64,000 nt of DNA from Miscanthus floridulus (taxonomy: Eukaryota; Streptophyta; Magnoliopsida; Poales; Poaceae). The DNA is taken from positions 24,954,564 through 25,018,563 of the forward strand of contig NC_089598.1 in assembly GCF_019320115.1 (NCBI RefSeq). The letters are read 5' to 3'. A model generated the notes under the pieces. It searched no databases, had not been told where the DNA came from, and worked only from the letters and a program-made list of their open reading frames with translations. Shown piece by piece: positions 32,489 through 43,652 of the stretch. How positions within the stretch are numbered: position 1 is the first letter of the stretch; every line of letters begins with the position of its first letter. Made by a program: the position numbers and the translations under genes.

Positions 32489-34622
32489 TAGCTTATCGAA
32501 GTGGTTGAGCTGGCCCTACTGGGGCTGCTTGCCCGCATGATCGGCCACGGCGACCAAAGCGGAGTTGGCCGGTCGGCGCCGATCCTTCTTGTTCTTTTTG
32601 CCCCTTTGCGTGGAGGGGCCCTCGTCTTGGTCCTCACGCTTGGCCTTGCCCCTGTCTCAGCCTCCACTAAAGATCGCTACGACTGCCTCCTCGCCGGAGG
32701 CGTGGTTCGTGGCGACGTCAAGCAGGTGGATCAATGATTCACAGGTTGTCCCAGAGAGGAATGCGCTGATGACGTCTGCGTCAACGACATCAGAAAGGGA
32801 GTTGCATCATTTTGAGAACCTACGGATGTAATCCCACAGGGACTCGTTGGGCTCCTGCTGGCAGCTCTTGAGGTCCTAGGAATTCCCAGGACGGACATAC
32901 GTCCCCTGGAAATTCCCGATGAAGATCCTCTTGAGATCCTCCTAGTCGCGGATGCTGTCAGGCAGGAGGAATTCGAGCCATGCTCGAGCATGCTCCCCCA
33001 CGCAGATGGGGATGTATTGAATGATGAAGTGGTCATCATCCACTCCTCTAGCTTGGCAGGCGAGCAGAAGTCTTTAAGCCATGTACCGGGATTTGTTTCC
33101 CCGGTGTATTTGGCGATGTTGGTATGTGGTCGGAAGCGCTGTGGGAACGACGCTTTCTGGATGCGACGGCCAAAGGCCCGTGGTCCCGGGCCATTCGGGC
33201 TGGGACTCTGGTCGTCCGGTCAGTGACCATGCCTGGGGTGCGTTTCCCCGCTCCCCTCGATGGTCCGGCCGGGGCCCGTGCCGCCTGCTCTCACCGCCCC
33301 TTGATGGACGTCATCATCACGCCGGGCTTGACGCCGATTGTTGATGATGCTGCGAGCATCTCGGTTCGGCCCGAGCCGTTCGCGCATAGGTGGTTGATGT
33401 GGAGCGGGCGGCGGGTCAGGCCGTGATGCAGCTGTGGCCTCCTATTCCACGCCCAGCGACTGTAGTGGTGAGCGGATGGAGCGATTCGACTGGTGCGCCC
33501 CCATTCCCCCGGTAGGGAAAGAGGCCGCGAGTCGGTGTCGCGACGCGAAGCTCTCTGCCTGTTGAACGGTGGCGGTTTCCACCAGCGCCCGGAGGTTTTG
33601 GTGGATCGCCTGCGCCTGGGGGTCGAAAGGCTCGGGAAGGCCGCGTAGAAGCTCGCGCGCAGTGGCGATGTTCTGGCCAGCCCGAGCGAACTATGCGGGA
33701 TCGTTTCCTCCATCCATGATGTTGCGCTAGACCTGACGGGTGTGACCCCGGGCACCGCTCGTCGGGTTACGTGCATGTGGCGCAGCGTGCTGCGCCGAGC
33801 GCGCCAGCGCAGGTGGCAGTTGGCTCTGCCGCCTTTGTCGCACCTCTTTGCCGTGCTCCTATGCATGAGCGAGGGCCACCGCACGAGGGTCCAAAGGGGT
33901 GTGGATCTGTAGAGACTCCGCTATCATCGGCGGCTGTCCCGAAGCATCCGCCATAGCGCACTCCCGGGATAGAGGGTGGCTAGGTGCTACGATGTCGCCG
34001 ATGCTAGAGCCGTCGCTTTCAACCTCGTCATCCACGAGGTCGTGGAAAGAGGCGGGAGCATAGCCCGCCATCCCCACAAATTCTGATGTGAGAGGGGGCA
34101 GCGTCAGCATCTTTCGGAGCCCCCGCGTGTACACGTCTGCGGGGGACGCGAGGCCATAGGGGAACCGTCGCACGGCGATTGCGGTAGGGACAACGGAGCC
34201 CCTCCGAAGAGTCGGCGGAAGATATTAAATAGCGAGTAAAGAACAATATGTACGTTACTCACAATGGGGTTTGAGCCCAGCGTGGGCTCGGAGCGAAATG
34301 CAGGTGTCTCGTCGTTGAGGTCGCCGGGTGGCCTAGAGCCGACGGAGGGCACTCCTCCTCCGACGGGCGCTGGGACAAGTGCCTCCTCACGGAGGCGAAG
34401 CACGCTAAGCTGGTCGGCGACGAAGTCCACGCTTCCGAAGAGGAAGGTCTGGAACGGCTCGAAGACGGGAGCCCACATCCCAACAGGCGGGAGCGTGGGA
34501 AACTCCAGCGAGCCGAAGCGAATCATATCGCTTGAGCCCGTCATGCCGAAGATGATGGAAAGGTGGGCCATCCGATCACCAAAAGCATGAATGTACGGCG
34601 TTCTCCCCACGGACGGCGCCAA
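32489..34622 (-). pseudogene. Gag region of the gypsy element, broken
   Basis: N-terminal gag-leader sequence (GSLEFPTLPPVGMWAPVFEP) is in frame at 34622-34104, and a following piece (LTLPPLTSEFVGMAGYAPAS) at 34173-33859. Downstream pieces down to about 32700 are split over frames. This part packages RNA in active elements. Confidence 0.65.
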
Positions 34623-34623
34623 C

Positions 34624-35699
34624 TATCGGTACGAAAAGTGACTAAGTAAATATTTGTAGTTTTGTCGTACGTTATGATCGAATGTGGCCTAGCACTCAAT
34701 GACACAGGGTTTATACTGGTTCAGGCAACGTGCCCTACGTCCAGTTTCAGTGGGTCGGTAACTTTATTCCTGAGCCCAGGTGCTCAAAGTTTGCACTAGG
34801 GTTACAAACAAGTGAGAATGAGAAGGGGTGTTAAAGGTCCGGTCAGGCTCTGAACCGAAGTGCTAAGAGTGACGGGAGCTTCAACGCGCGCTAAGTATTG
34901 GAACGTACACTCTGTGTAGCTTTAGAGTTCTAAAGCTATGGAGCCATTCGAGTGCTCAGAATGTCTAAGCTAAGTGGAGAAAGAGTCAGAAAAAATGACC
35001 GTCTCCCTTTTAGGAGAGAGCGCATCCTCTTTTATAGGTGAAGGGGACGGCCTTACAAGTTGAGAGAGAGAGAGAAAGAAAGAGAGTGTGTGTGTCCTAG
35101 TCTTGTTGCCCATGCCGTCGGGTACAAGACAGTTTATCGGCGCCCACAATACTGTTGACGCCTAGATGCATGTGGCAGGTTCCATCGTGTTCTTCTGGTA
35201 TGGCAAATGTCGGCGCCTACCATACTGTAGGACAAATGTCGTCATCCACAACACTGTTCGTGTTCTGACATATCTGAAAGGTTGCAAAGCACCCTTCTGG
35301 CATGGCCTAGCGGTACTGTCCCGCAGATGTGTAGGGTACGGTCCTCGATATTGCGCTTGACTTGAGCGCCTTGCCTTATCTGCTCCGCCTGATTCTTGGG
35401 TTCTTACCGAGCAGGCGTTCCCATTCGGTCGTTCCCACTCGGCTCCGACCGCGCCGGTCAGAGAAGAGCCGTAAACAGAGGTTCGGTGTATTCCCGGTCG
35501 AAAAAGCGGGTCGGAGTCGGAAGCGAGCGCCGTCCCCTCCTTGGCCAGGCCTTCCGGTCGGAGACTGGATCGCTCTTCCGGCCTATCATTAGGTATTTGG
35601 GCCAGCCCAGGAGCCGCGTGTCATTGTGATGCCGTCTGCTGGGCCGAGTTTTTGCTGGGAAGCGGGCCTATCGAGGACCCCGGGTTTATGAACCCGACA
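34624..35699 (-). repeat. 5' LTR of the gypsy element
   Basis: About 1.08 kb, pairs with 20989-22056. On the plus strand it starts tatcggtacgaaaagtg and ends gaacccgaca. A minus-strand TATA box (complement of cctcttttatagg) is near 35035 and a GA microsatellite near 35065. The tRNA-Asp-like PBS is at its inner edge (complement of gacggcgcca). Confidence 0.92.
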
Positions 35700-35704
35700 T
35701 AAAT

Positions 35705-35794
35705 ATTGCACGATATTTTCTACAAACCTAGTCAAAGTTCAGAAAGTTTCACCTGCACGTATCTCATAACGACTTTCTTTTTGGACGGAGGGAT
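35705..35794. mobile_element. Right half of the split Stowaway-like MITE
   Basis: Runs from the second TAAAT copy to ggacggaggga followed by TA, the complement of the left end at 20822. Joined with the left half this gives an element of about 257 bp. Confidence 0.7.
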
Positions 35795-35796
35795 TA

Positions 35797-36726
35797 GAAA
35801 TTAGACATCACCGTGTCTAATTTGGCAACCTTAACCGTTTATCTTGTACAGTGAGTAGTGACTCCTAGTTTCAATCAGAATAGGCGGTATTTTTTAACAA
35901 GGATAAAGCCAAGAACATTCAAACACATGGAGGTTCAGCGGTACTCACCACAACACGGCCTGTTGAAGCATCTACACCTCTCCAGGAAAACATCCATCCT
36001 AAAAATTCCCTCTAAACTATTACTTCCGGATGACTTATGGTTGTATAGTATAATAATTAGTTTCAATAAACAATAAACAAAAAGGGGGTATATATTTAAT
36101 ATCAGGTCAAATCTACAGCAGTACTCCCACGGTCCAAGAATGATAAACATATTCTGATCAGAGAAAAGTCATATAAAATAGACTTTGACCCTTAATTTCA
36201 CTCACAAAATGTTATCGTTTGCTAAAGAACCAATATCAAACGCACTTTGAACACAAATCTCTGGATGTAAGTTTTATGTCATAAGCTTGTGTACAACTTG
36301 AATAATTCTTGGTCAAAATTTGTAAAAGTGGACTCTCCCTATATAAAACATTTCGGGATGGGGAGAGTCATACCTTTGGTTAACTACTCCAGACAAGAAA
36401 TGTGAGTTGCTAACTCATTTTTTTCATTGTCTGAAACGTCAGCATTTGTCATCCAGAAGGAGTACAATATAAGTATATAACAATATTCAGTCCTGATCTA
36501 GCTCATTGTCATACTACAAGCTACAAAAAAAGGGGAACATGGTTTTGTTTAGCAGATCCTTCTTCCACTGAAGGCATATAGTTACCTTGTGGGTTTATCT
36601 TGTGGACATTACAAAAAAAAAAATTCCCAGTTTGATAAACAACCTAATACAATGAAATGTGCGAACACCAGGAAATTAACAAGATGGCAGAACAAGTTGC
36701 TAGCTAGGTGAAGTGCATTAGCTTAC
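35797..36726. other. Intergenic / 3' side of the GET1-like gene
   Basis: AT-rich. A degenerate Stowaway-like element may span 36124-36367 (ctcccacggtccaagaa at the left; complement of catttcgggatggggagag at the right). I looked here for the missing last exon of the GET1-like gene and found no convincing one. Confidence 0.4.
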
Positions 36727-37604
36727 CGAAGGGCTGGAGAAGGTGTTTAGGAACAGTAGTCACAGGAGTACTCCAAAACCACAGAACGAGCACACCATAG
36801 ATTAGAACCTAGCATGCGGATTTGATGAGACTCCTCAAACTGTATGTAGCAAATAGTTGAGAGCATAAAACTACACGAATCATGAAGCACCTTTGTGGCC
36901 AGCAGAACTTTTCCATATTGTTCATATAAAGACTGCTTCCCTTTAATGTTCAGCTCTTGCACTATAAAATGGACAAAAGAAAGAGTTCAACAAGCCGGAT
37001 CGACTCAAACAAGAACAGCAAGAACCCTGGCGCTGTCTGAGGAATTCAACACTTACTTTTTGCCAACTCCTTCTCTTTAGCACCAGCCAACCGCTTCAGT
37101 TTTGCGGCTTGCGCAAACGTTGAGGGCCTGCAGCACAAAAAGGGTTTCAATAACAGCTGTGTATCTCAGAATCGCCAAATCATAAGAGAATAGTATCCAG
37201 ATTCCTACGTTGACAAAGCACTAGCCTCCTTGAGAAGTTCCGTGATCTGTACACGCAGTTTGAGCTGTTCATCAGAAATTGATCCCCTCTGCAACATCAA
37301 CAGGTCAGGACAACATCAACGGAACAGAACTAGCTGAAAAAATGTCGGAATTGCAGTAGGTGGCAGATCCAATAATCACGGAGGCAGATCCCCCCCCCCC
37401 CACCCACCCGTGAAGATTCTTAACCACGTCAATTCATCCAAAATCAAATATTTCTCCCCAAAAGAATAATCTTGAACAAGAGAGAAAGGAAAGCGCAGAG
37501 TTTTCTTGGCAGTTGGCACCGACCCTCTTCACGAGATCGAGGATGCACTCCAGCATATGCAGCGCAGAACCGAGGAGGAAGACGAAGATGGCAGAAGGGG
37601 ACAT
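36727..37604 (-). CDS. GET1: GET1/WRB-like tail-anchored protein insertion receptor, 3' end not found
   Basis: GET1 (WRB; CHD5 domain) is the ER membrane receptor subunit that takes tail-anchored proteins from the GET3 ATPase. Exons on the minus strand by splice sites and phase: 37604-37524, 37288-37209, 37127-37057, 36961-36891 and 36808-36727. All junctions keep one frame. The protein begins MSPSAIFVFLLGSALHMLEC (first membrane helix). The cytosolic coiled coil follows (ISDEQLKLRVQITELLKEAS, then PSTFAQAAKLKRLAGAKEKE), as in plant GET1 proteins. The last exon gives a second helix, VLIYGVLVLWFWSTP, ending VPKHLLQPFG. The usual C-terminal 40 or so residues with the third helix are missing; transposon insertions downstream may have removed or displaced that exon. 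ATG 37604 has a good context (caacaATG). It is divergent from the cupin gene, with about 505 bp between start codons. Confidence 0.75.
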
Positions 37605-37800
37605 TGTTGCCGGCGACGACCGACCTAGGGCGGCGCGGTGGTGAACTGGTGATGGATTGGTCCGGTCGGGGGCCGGGCGTTCTTTTCTGGTCTCCCTCGG
37701 CGTGGGCGTTGGTTCTGCTATACACCCTACCAGAACGAGACAGGTCATGTTCACACCTGGATAAATCTTGGCCGTTGGTTCTGCCGTCTCGTCACAGCTC

Positions 37801-38032
37801 GGCTGTGTTTAGTTCGAGAATTTGGCCACAGTGGCACTTTCGTTTTTATTTGGTAATTAGTATTTAATTATAGATTAATTAGACTTAAAATGTTCGTCTC
37901 GTGATTTCCAACCAAATTATATAATTAGTTTTTTTCGTCTACATTTAATGCTCCATACATGTATCGTAAGATTCGATATGATGACTACTGTAGCATTTTT
38001 TGGGAAACTTTTTGGTAACTAAACACAAACCT
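37801..38032. mobile_element. MITE in the bidirectional promoter between GET1-like and cupin genes
   Basis: Starts ggctgtgtttagttcgag and ends ggtaactaaacacaaacc, so tgtgtttagtt and aactaaaca are inverted. The interior contains attaattagacttaaaatg and atgctccatacatgtatcgt, motifs seen in an abundant grass MITE family. The family name is not assigned. Confidence 0.55.
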
Positions 38033-38109
38033 AACCGGATAGTTATCAGACACCTCAGCTGAGCAGGAGGGACGCGGCGTAAAAAAAAAAAGCTACCAGC
38101 CAGATATCC

Positions 38110-39671
38110 ATGGCGTTCTCGACCGCGGAGGAGAAGAAGACGGCGGTGGAGATCGTCGCCGCTCTGGATCTGCAGCGCCACCCCGATGGCGGGTTCTTCC
38201 TGGAGACCTTCCGTGATCCCTCAATTGCACTCCCCACGTCCGCTCTCCCGCCGCGCTGTAAGCTTGGATAACTTGTCGCAACTTTTTAAGCTTTTGTCTA
38301 GCCGTCTAGGTATCTTGATTGATCCCAAGTTTCCTTTAGTTTAGATCTAGTTTTAACTGCACAGATAGAGATTTACGAAGGATGGGAACCTGGTTATTTG
38401 TTGCAAGTAGTTGTAGGCGGTGGCCGTTTTGTGGATTATTAGGGTGGCAATTTGGTTGATGGTGGATTTGTTTTTAGAGCTCCAGGGTTCAGAGTTTGTT
38501 TAGTTTTGATCAGAAGTGGCATGAATTCGTTCAGATAAATGCATGATCTGATGACCATGAGCTGTTAGTGGCACATTCGGATCCTCAAAATGGTTTAGTC
38601 CTTGGAAGGAAGCCAAATAAGCCTTTTGTTTGGCTATGGCACAGCTGCGGATTCTTTAGGCATAGTGCTGCGCTCAGTGATTCAGGTTCTCCCAACTGAT
38701 TGGGAAATGCAAATTGCTGCCATTAGCTTCAAGATGGTTCCTGACACTTGTCTTATCTGGAATAATACTTACTCCTAACCTCAAAATTCAGTCATACCTT
38801 ATTGTTACAGTGAAAATGGAGGTCTGGATTTTTATGCGCTTGCTGTTCTTTTCAACTAGAAGATATCCTGAATTTGCATACATGCAGTATAGCTTATAGG
38901 AACTACCATGTATGATTTCCATGCCCCTAAATTGGATGGTCAAAGAAATTGATAGGATTGGCATCAACCATCAGTAACCTGTTGTTTGAACAAGTTTTCA
39001 TGTAACCTTGCAGCTGGATCCTGCTGATTTCTAAACTATAAATATGCTTGACTTGCTGACCATATCTACTAAACATTGATTGTACCCATGGTTGACCTGG
39101 ATTTGTCTGCATTATTTTTTTCCCTAATTCACTAATGTTATGTTTCAATCGTTGTAGATAAGGTTGACCGAGCCGTGAGTAGTGCCATCTATTTCTTACT
39201 GCCTGCTGGGGAGATTGCTAGGTTGCACCGCATCCCTTGTGCTGAAACCTGGCATTACTACCTAGGAGAACCTCTCACGGTCTGTAAACTTATCTGAAAA
39301 ATGACATATCGATTCTTTAAGAACACTGCTCAGATCATCCATTCATTCAGGTGTTTGAGGTGCACGATGATGGACAAATCAAGACGACTGTCGTTGGTCC
39401 TGACCTGCGACAGGGCCAGAGACCACAGTACACAGTTCCTCCAAACATATGGTTTGGGGCCTTCTTGACCTGCGACATTGAATCCTTTACTGAAGATGGA
39501 AGTGTGTTTGTCAAGAGTCCCGGAAGAGACCCTGAGCTGCATTATTCGTTCGTTGGTGTAACCTGTGCCCCAGCGTTCCAGTTTGAGGACAATGAACTTG
39601 CAACACGTGAGGACATTAAAGCTTTGGCTCCTAAGGCAGAAGCTTTCATCAATTTCCTCGTACCATCTTAG
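38110..39671 (+). CDS. Cupin_5 (DUF985) domain protein
   Basis: Three exons by splice signals: 38110-38257, 39158-39279 and 39351-39671. They join in phase to give 196 residues with a TAG stop. The domain is the RmlC-like Cupin_5/DUF985 fold: LQRHPDGGFFLETFRDP at the N-terminus, IYFLLPAGEIARLHRI with CAETWHYYLGEPL in the middle (metal-type cupin region), and RPQYTVPPNIWFGAFLTCD. Bacterial and plant members are about 150-200 residues, so this copy is full length. Substrate and role are not established to my knowledge. It has no signal peptide, so it is probably cytosolic. ATG 38110 has a plant-like context (tccATGGC). Intron 1 is about 900 bp. A Sirevirus starts 199 bp after the stop and probably interrupts the 3'UTR. 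Confidence 0.92.
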
Positions 39672-39869
39672 ACTGCCCAGTGCAATTAGCTTGTTCTGTA
39701 TGGAAGTTGATGCTCCTAATAAGCATGTATTTCATCTGGAGGAGAGTTCATGATGAACTTCAAGTGCCAATTTTCTCAAGTAGCTGTTGAAAATTGTTGT
39801 ATGGTATCCAGACGACTTATACTCGCAAAATCAGTTCTGTATGGAAGTTGATGTTTCTTTTATAGTTTG

Positions 39870-41678
39870 TGCGAACACAAGGTTGACAAGTACCCTTGTG
39901 TGTTCGTTTTGTGATGAGTGATTGTCAATGTGATCCACGAAGTAGGTTGAGTGGTGACTAACCCTATCATGGCGAAAGCTATATGTGCGACATGTCTTTT
40001 GGTTTGTGTTGTGCAGGTGTGGAGCTCGGATACGGTGGTCGACGGCGAGGTGAAGGTCAAGGAGGACGTGCCGTGCCGACAGACCGGGAGCAGTGAAGGA
40101 CGGATGTGAGGCTTGGACCGAGGGACCCAGAGGCCGGGTGACTAGCCGCGGTGGCTGACACTTGGGACATCGACAAGTGCAAGAAGACATGGAGTGACGG
40201 TGTTGACCGGGTCAAGACGGCGGACGCGTGAGTCGAGCGAGGCTCAGGAGGACTTGGTGGGCCGGCCGGTCGAGGACGGCGGTGACACACGTCGGATGGC
40301 GGGGGACGCGTATGGAGTACGCTACTCGCGGACGGTTTGATGGTTTGGACCTCAAAACCATTGGATGGACGGTTTACGGGTTTGGGCCTCAAAACCCGGG
40401 CGGAGGTTCCGAGGAGGGACGGACGGCACGTGGCGGCATCGGGGAGTTCGCGTCGAGGCGAAGCTACCGATGAGAAGGCGCGGTGGCCGTCGGATCAAGA
40501 TTACACCGGGTTGGACAACAACGCCCTTGGGCTTAGCAGTTCAACTCATTTGTATCCAGGGGCAAAACTAGGAATGTGTAATAGCCCGGTTAAATAGGAT
40601 GAGGGAGCCCCCATCTCCCTCACCTCCTCCAGTTTTCATTTTCTCCTTTAGGGTTTCTTCCTCTAGTTTGCTTCCATGTATGAGAGAGGTCTACAACTCA
40701 AATTGTGACTTGGTTTTGAAGGAATCGGTGGCCGTAACCACCGTATGCCCTCCGGGATTCATGATTTAGTTGTGTTCTTGATGTGATTTTGGTGTTCTTC
40801 ACGAGCTCCTTTTGTCCCTTCTTGTTTCCCCTCTCGTTTCTTCGTTTTGGGATGGTTTTTGGTTCGTTCTTGTTGCCTTGGATCGATCAATGACATGAGT
40901 AGAAGCTTTCCACCGAAGGAAATCCACTAATTCCTCACGAGATCGCAGATCCGAGCAATTTAAGTTCTTGACCTATTTTTTGGCGGATTCTTCAATTCCT
41001 TCGATTCACGGAGTTAGAGTTTGTTTCGGGCCATGATCCTTTAGAGGTTACCTTTCTACTCGCTTGTGAACCCTTGTGCAAAGTTTCAAGTCATTTGGAG
41101 TTGATTTGATCAAGTTATGGCTTGATTTGATTTTTCTCGAGAAACTGCTCGTTCATACCGGACGCGTCCGATATGATCTAGTACGTGTCCGATATTTCTC
41201 ACTTTGGAGTTTTGAGCTGAAATTTGGTGGAGACCTTCCCTTGGTGTCTAAAGAGCTCTGGTTAAAATTTCATGATTTTTGGACACCATATGACGGGGTT
41301 TTGGATTTTTCTCTTTTGGTCAGCTTGCTGCTGAAAATACCGGACGTGTCCGAGATCATACCGGACGTGTCCAAAAATACCGGACGTGTCCGATATAATA
41401 CCGGACGTGTCCGATATAATACCGGACGTGTCTGATATTTGCAGGAGCAGTGCTGTTTTCTTTTGGGAGTTTGCTCGTTTGGGCTTCGATCTATGTTCCG
41501 TTTGCTCTGTGGTGACCCGCTGTGTTTTGAGGGAGCATCCACCCTTCTCTAGGGTCGTGGTCATCAAGTCTTTTGTGTATGCTTTTTGGGGATTGATGTT
41601 GGGACAGTGGTCGAAGATTTCGAAAGAAATTTGAGGCTCCCATTCACCCCTCCTCTGGTCGCCGTTTTTGGTCCTTCA
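39870..41678 (+). repeat. 5' LTR of the Sirevirus-like element
   Basis: 1809 bp, TG...CA ends. Holds five copies of a unit of about 20 bp containing ccggacgtgtccga at about 41337-41440 and a weaker pair at 41156-41195. It is the partner of 49194-51006. Confidence 0.95.
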
Positions 41679-41741
41679 ATTGGTATCAGAGCCGGTTAAG
41701 GATCATTCCACCTTAATCGGTCCGTGATCCACGAAGGCGAC

Positions 41742-43652
41742 ATGGAGCGTGGTTCCGGCAAACCACCGCACTTTGATGGGTCCAACTATCCTTATTGGAA
41801 GATCCGCATGTCTACACATCTCCAGGGGATTGATTGGCTCGTCTGGGAAATTTGCGAGGATGCTACTTACGTTGTGCTCCCTGTTGCGGCGCGTACCACC
41901 CAGGATCACAAGGATCGGCACAACGCAAATAGCAAAGCTCGCAGTGTGCTTTTCTCGAGTCTTTCTCTTTCTGAGTTCGAGCGTGTCTCCGATTGTACTA
42001 CAGCTCGAGAGATCTGGGTGAGGCTTCAGAGCTATCACGAGGGGACCGCACAGGTCAAGACCAGACTCTACGAGACGTACAAGCGCGAGTACGAGAATTT
42101 CTCTCAGCTTGATGGCGAGTCCATCGATGCCATGTTTTCCTGCTTTCAGACTATCGTCAACAAAATGAAAGCGAACAAGGCCAACCTACCTTATAGTGAT
42201 CATGAGAGGGCGCTCAAGCTTCTCTATGCCCTTGATCAAAAGGTATGGGATGTGAAGGTGTCGGCGATCATCGAGTCGGCCAACTACGACACCCTCACCG
42301 TCGATGAGCTTTTCAGCAAGCTCAAGTCCACAGAGATCGACTACCAAACCCAAGCCAAGCTCAAGAATCCTTCTGCACCAACCATGGCTTTGGTCTCAGG
42401 TAGTGGTTCAAGTTCATTGACTAACCCTTCACAAGCTTCCTTCTCTTTGTCGTGCTTGATGTCAGTCACAGAGGAGCAGCTGGAGTCTCTTGGGGATGAT
42501 GAGTTGGCACTCGTCATCAGTCGGTTCTCTCGGTTTCACAACAACCGTTTGAACCGCCGACGCAGTGGTGGCATGAAGGAGGGATGCTATGGATGTGGAG
42601 ATCCGGACCACTTTGTCGCGCACTGCCCCATGAAGAAGCCCTTCACCAACAAGTACAACCTCGGCAAGCGCAAGGATAAGCGCGACTACACCTCCGGCAA
42701 GCACAAGGCCAAGGGCGGCTTCGACAAGGAGGCGATCAAGAAGGCATACCGCAGGAAGGCCAAAGCTCAAGAACGCGCCTTCCTCGCCTCCCTCAGCGAC
42801 CTCGACGACGACTCCGACGATGATCACTCTTCTTCTCCCTCGACCGACGATGAGTCCGAGAAGAAGCGCGAGGACAAGCTCAACAGTCTCTGCTTTGTTG
42901 CCGGTGCAAACCGTGGTGGGTTTTGCACTATGGCGGTTGACGGTGGAGCAAAGCTCAAAAAGGACGTCGACGTCGACGACGACGAAAATGAGGTACCGCC
43001 CACACTTGACTCACTTATGCTTGAGCTTGATACTATGAATGATACATTGATGAGTCAAGATAAGTTGCTTAAGCGTGCTGCCCGCGAGAGAAAAGAGTTT
43101 AAGGACCAGCTAGAGGTTGCTTTGAAGGAGTTGGAGCTTGCCAAGAGTGGTGTAGTGGTGTCAGAGGAGGAGTGCGATGAGTGTGCTATACACATGTCTA
43201 ACCTCTCTGACTTGCAATCCAAGTATGCTGTTTTGCTTGATGAATGTGATGAGCTGAAGTCTCGTTCTGGGTTGCTCGGTGCATGCAAGTCCTGCTCAGG
43301 CTTGCAATCTGAGTTGGCAAAGAAGGTTGCCAAACTTGCTGAGTTTGAGAAGGCCAACTCAGATAGCACCACCACTACATGTGTTCGATGTGAAGCTTTG
43401 GTGTTGGAGCTTGAGTCCTACAGGCACGACAAGATGGGAACCGAGGAAGAAAACACACAACTTCGGTCCATCTTGAGCTGTGTGTCGTGCAGTGAGCCTC
43501 AGTTGGGCATGATGGTGAGCCAGTTCAGGCAGGGAACTGACTCATCGGGAGTAGGCTTTGCTATAGGTGGGAAGGGTGAGCATGTCTATGGCAAGGTTGG
43601 TGAACATAGTGGTTTGACCCAAGTGAGAAACCCACCAACACTCCCAAATTGA
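41742..43652 (+). CDS. Sirevirus-like gag, N-terminal part
   Basis: Begins MERGSGKPPHFDGSNYPYWK, the N-terminus of copia gag (DUF4219/UBN2-like), about 60 bp after the PBS. An upstream in-frame ATG at 41724 is less likely. A CCHC zinc knuckle (CYGCGDPDHFVAHC) sits at about residues 286-299. It is followed by a basic region, an acidic cluster and a long heptad-rich coiled coil with CxxC pairs. It makes the capsid. The frame ends at 43650-43652 after one missing base; the next ORF continues the same protein. Confidence 0.85.
   Translation: MERGSGKPPHFDGSNYPYWKIRMSTHLQGIDWLVWEICEDATYVVLPVAARTTQDHKDRHNANSKARSVLFSSLSLSEFERVSDCTTAREIWVRLQSYHEGTAQVKTRLYETYKREYENFSQLDGESIDAMFSCFQTIVNKMKANKANLPYSDHERALKLLYALDQKVWDVKVSAIIESANYDTLTVDELFSKLKSTEIDYQTQAKLKNPSAPTMALVSGSGSSSLTNPSQASFSLSCLMSVTEEQLESLGDDELALVISRFSRFHNNRLNRRRSGGMKEGCYGCGDPDHFVAHCPMKKPFTNKYNLGKRKDKRDYTSGKHKAKGGFDKEAIKKAYRRKAKAQERAFLASLSDLDDDSDDDHSSSPSTDDESEKKREDKLNSLCFVAGANRGGFCTMAVDGGAKLKKDVDVDDDENEVPPTLDSLMLELDTMNDTLMSQDKLLKRAARERKEFKDQLEVALKELELAKSGVVVSEEECDECAIHMSNLSDLQSKYAVLLDECDELKSRSGLLGACKSCSGLQSELAKKVAKLAEFEKANSDSTTTTCVRCEALVLELESYRHDKMGTEEENTQLRSILSCVSCSEPQLGMMVSQFRQGTDSSGVGFAIGGKGEHVYGKVGEHSGLTQVRNPPTLPN

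Larger units (their letters stand above)
20989..35699 (-). mobile_element. Tat/Retand-type Ty3/gypsy retrotransposon, complete but degenerate
   Basis: A 14.7-kb element with two LTRs and the target duplication TAAAT (20984-20988 and 35700-35704). Coding order on the minus strand is gag, protease, reverse transcriptase, RNase H, a second RNase H, integrase. The second RNase H and the long antisense ORF between integrase and 3' LTR are marks of the Tat lineage (Retand group). A PBS beginning TGGCGCC follows the 5' LTR (minus strand, just below 34623). A purine-rich tract (complement of gagcccccgagccc) precedes the 3' LTR. Every domain carries stops or frameshifts, so it is inactive. The LTR pair differs visibly (roughly 8% by eye over 260 bases), so the insertion is not recent. 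Confidence 0.9.

Noticed and set aside
41076..41435. ORF in the Sirevirus LTR with IPDVSDIIPDVSD-like repeats, seen again at 50399-50959
   Set aside because: It is translation of the palindromic DNA repeat inside the LTR, with no start context or relation to gag.
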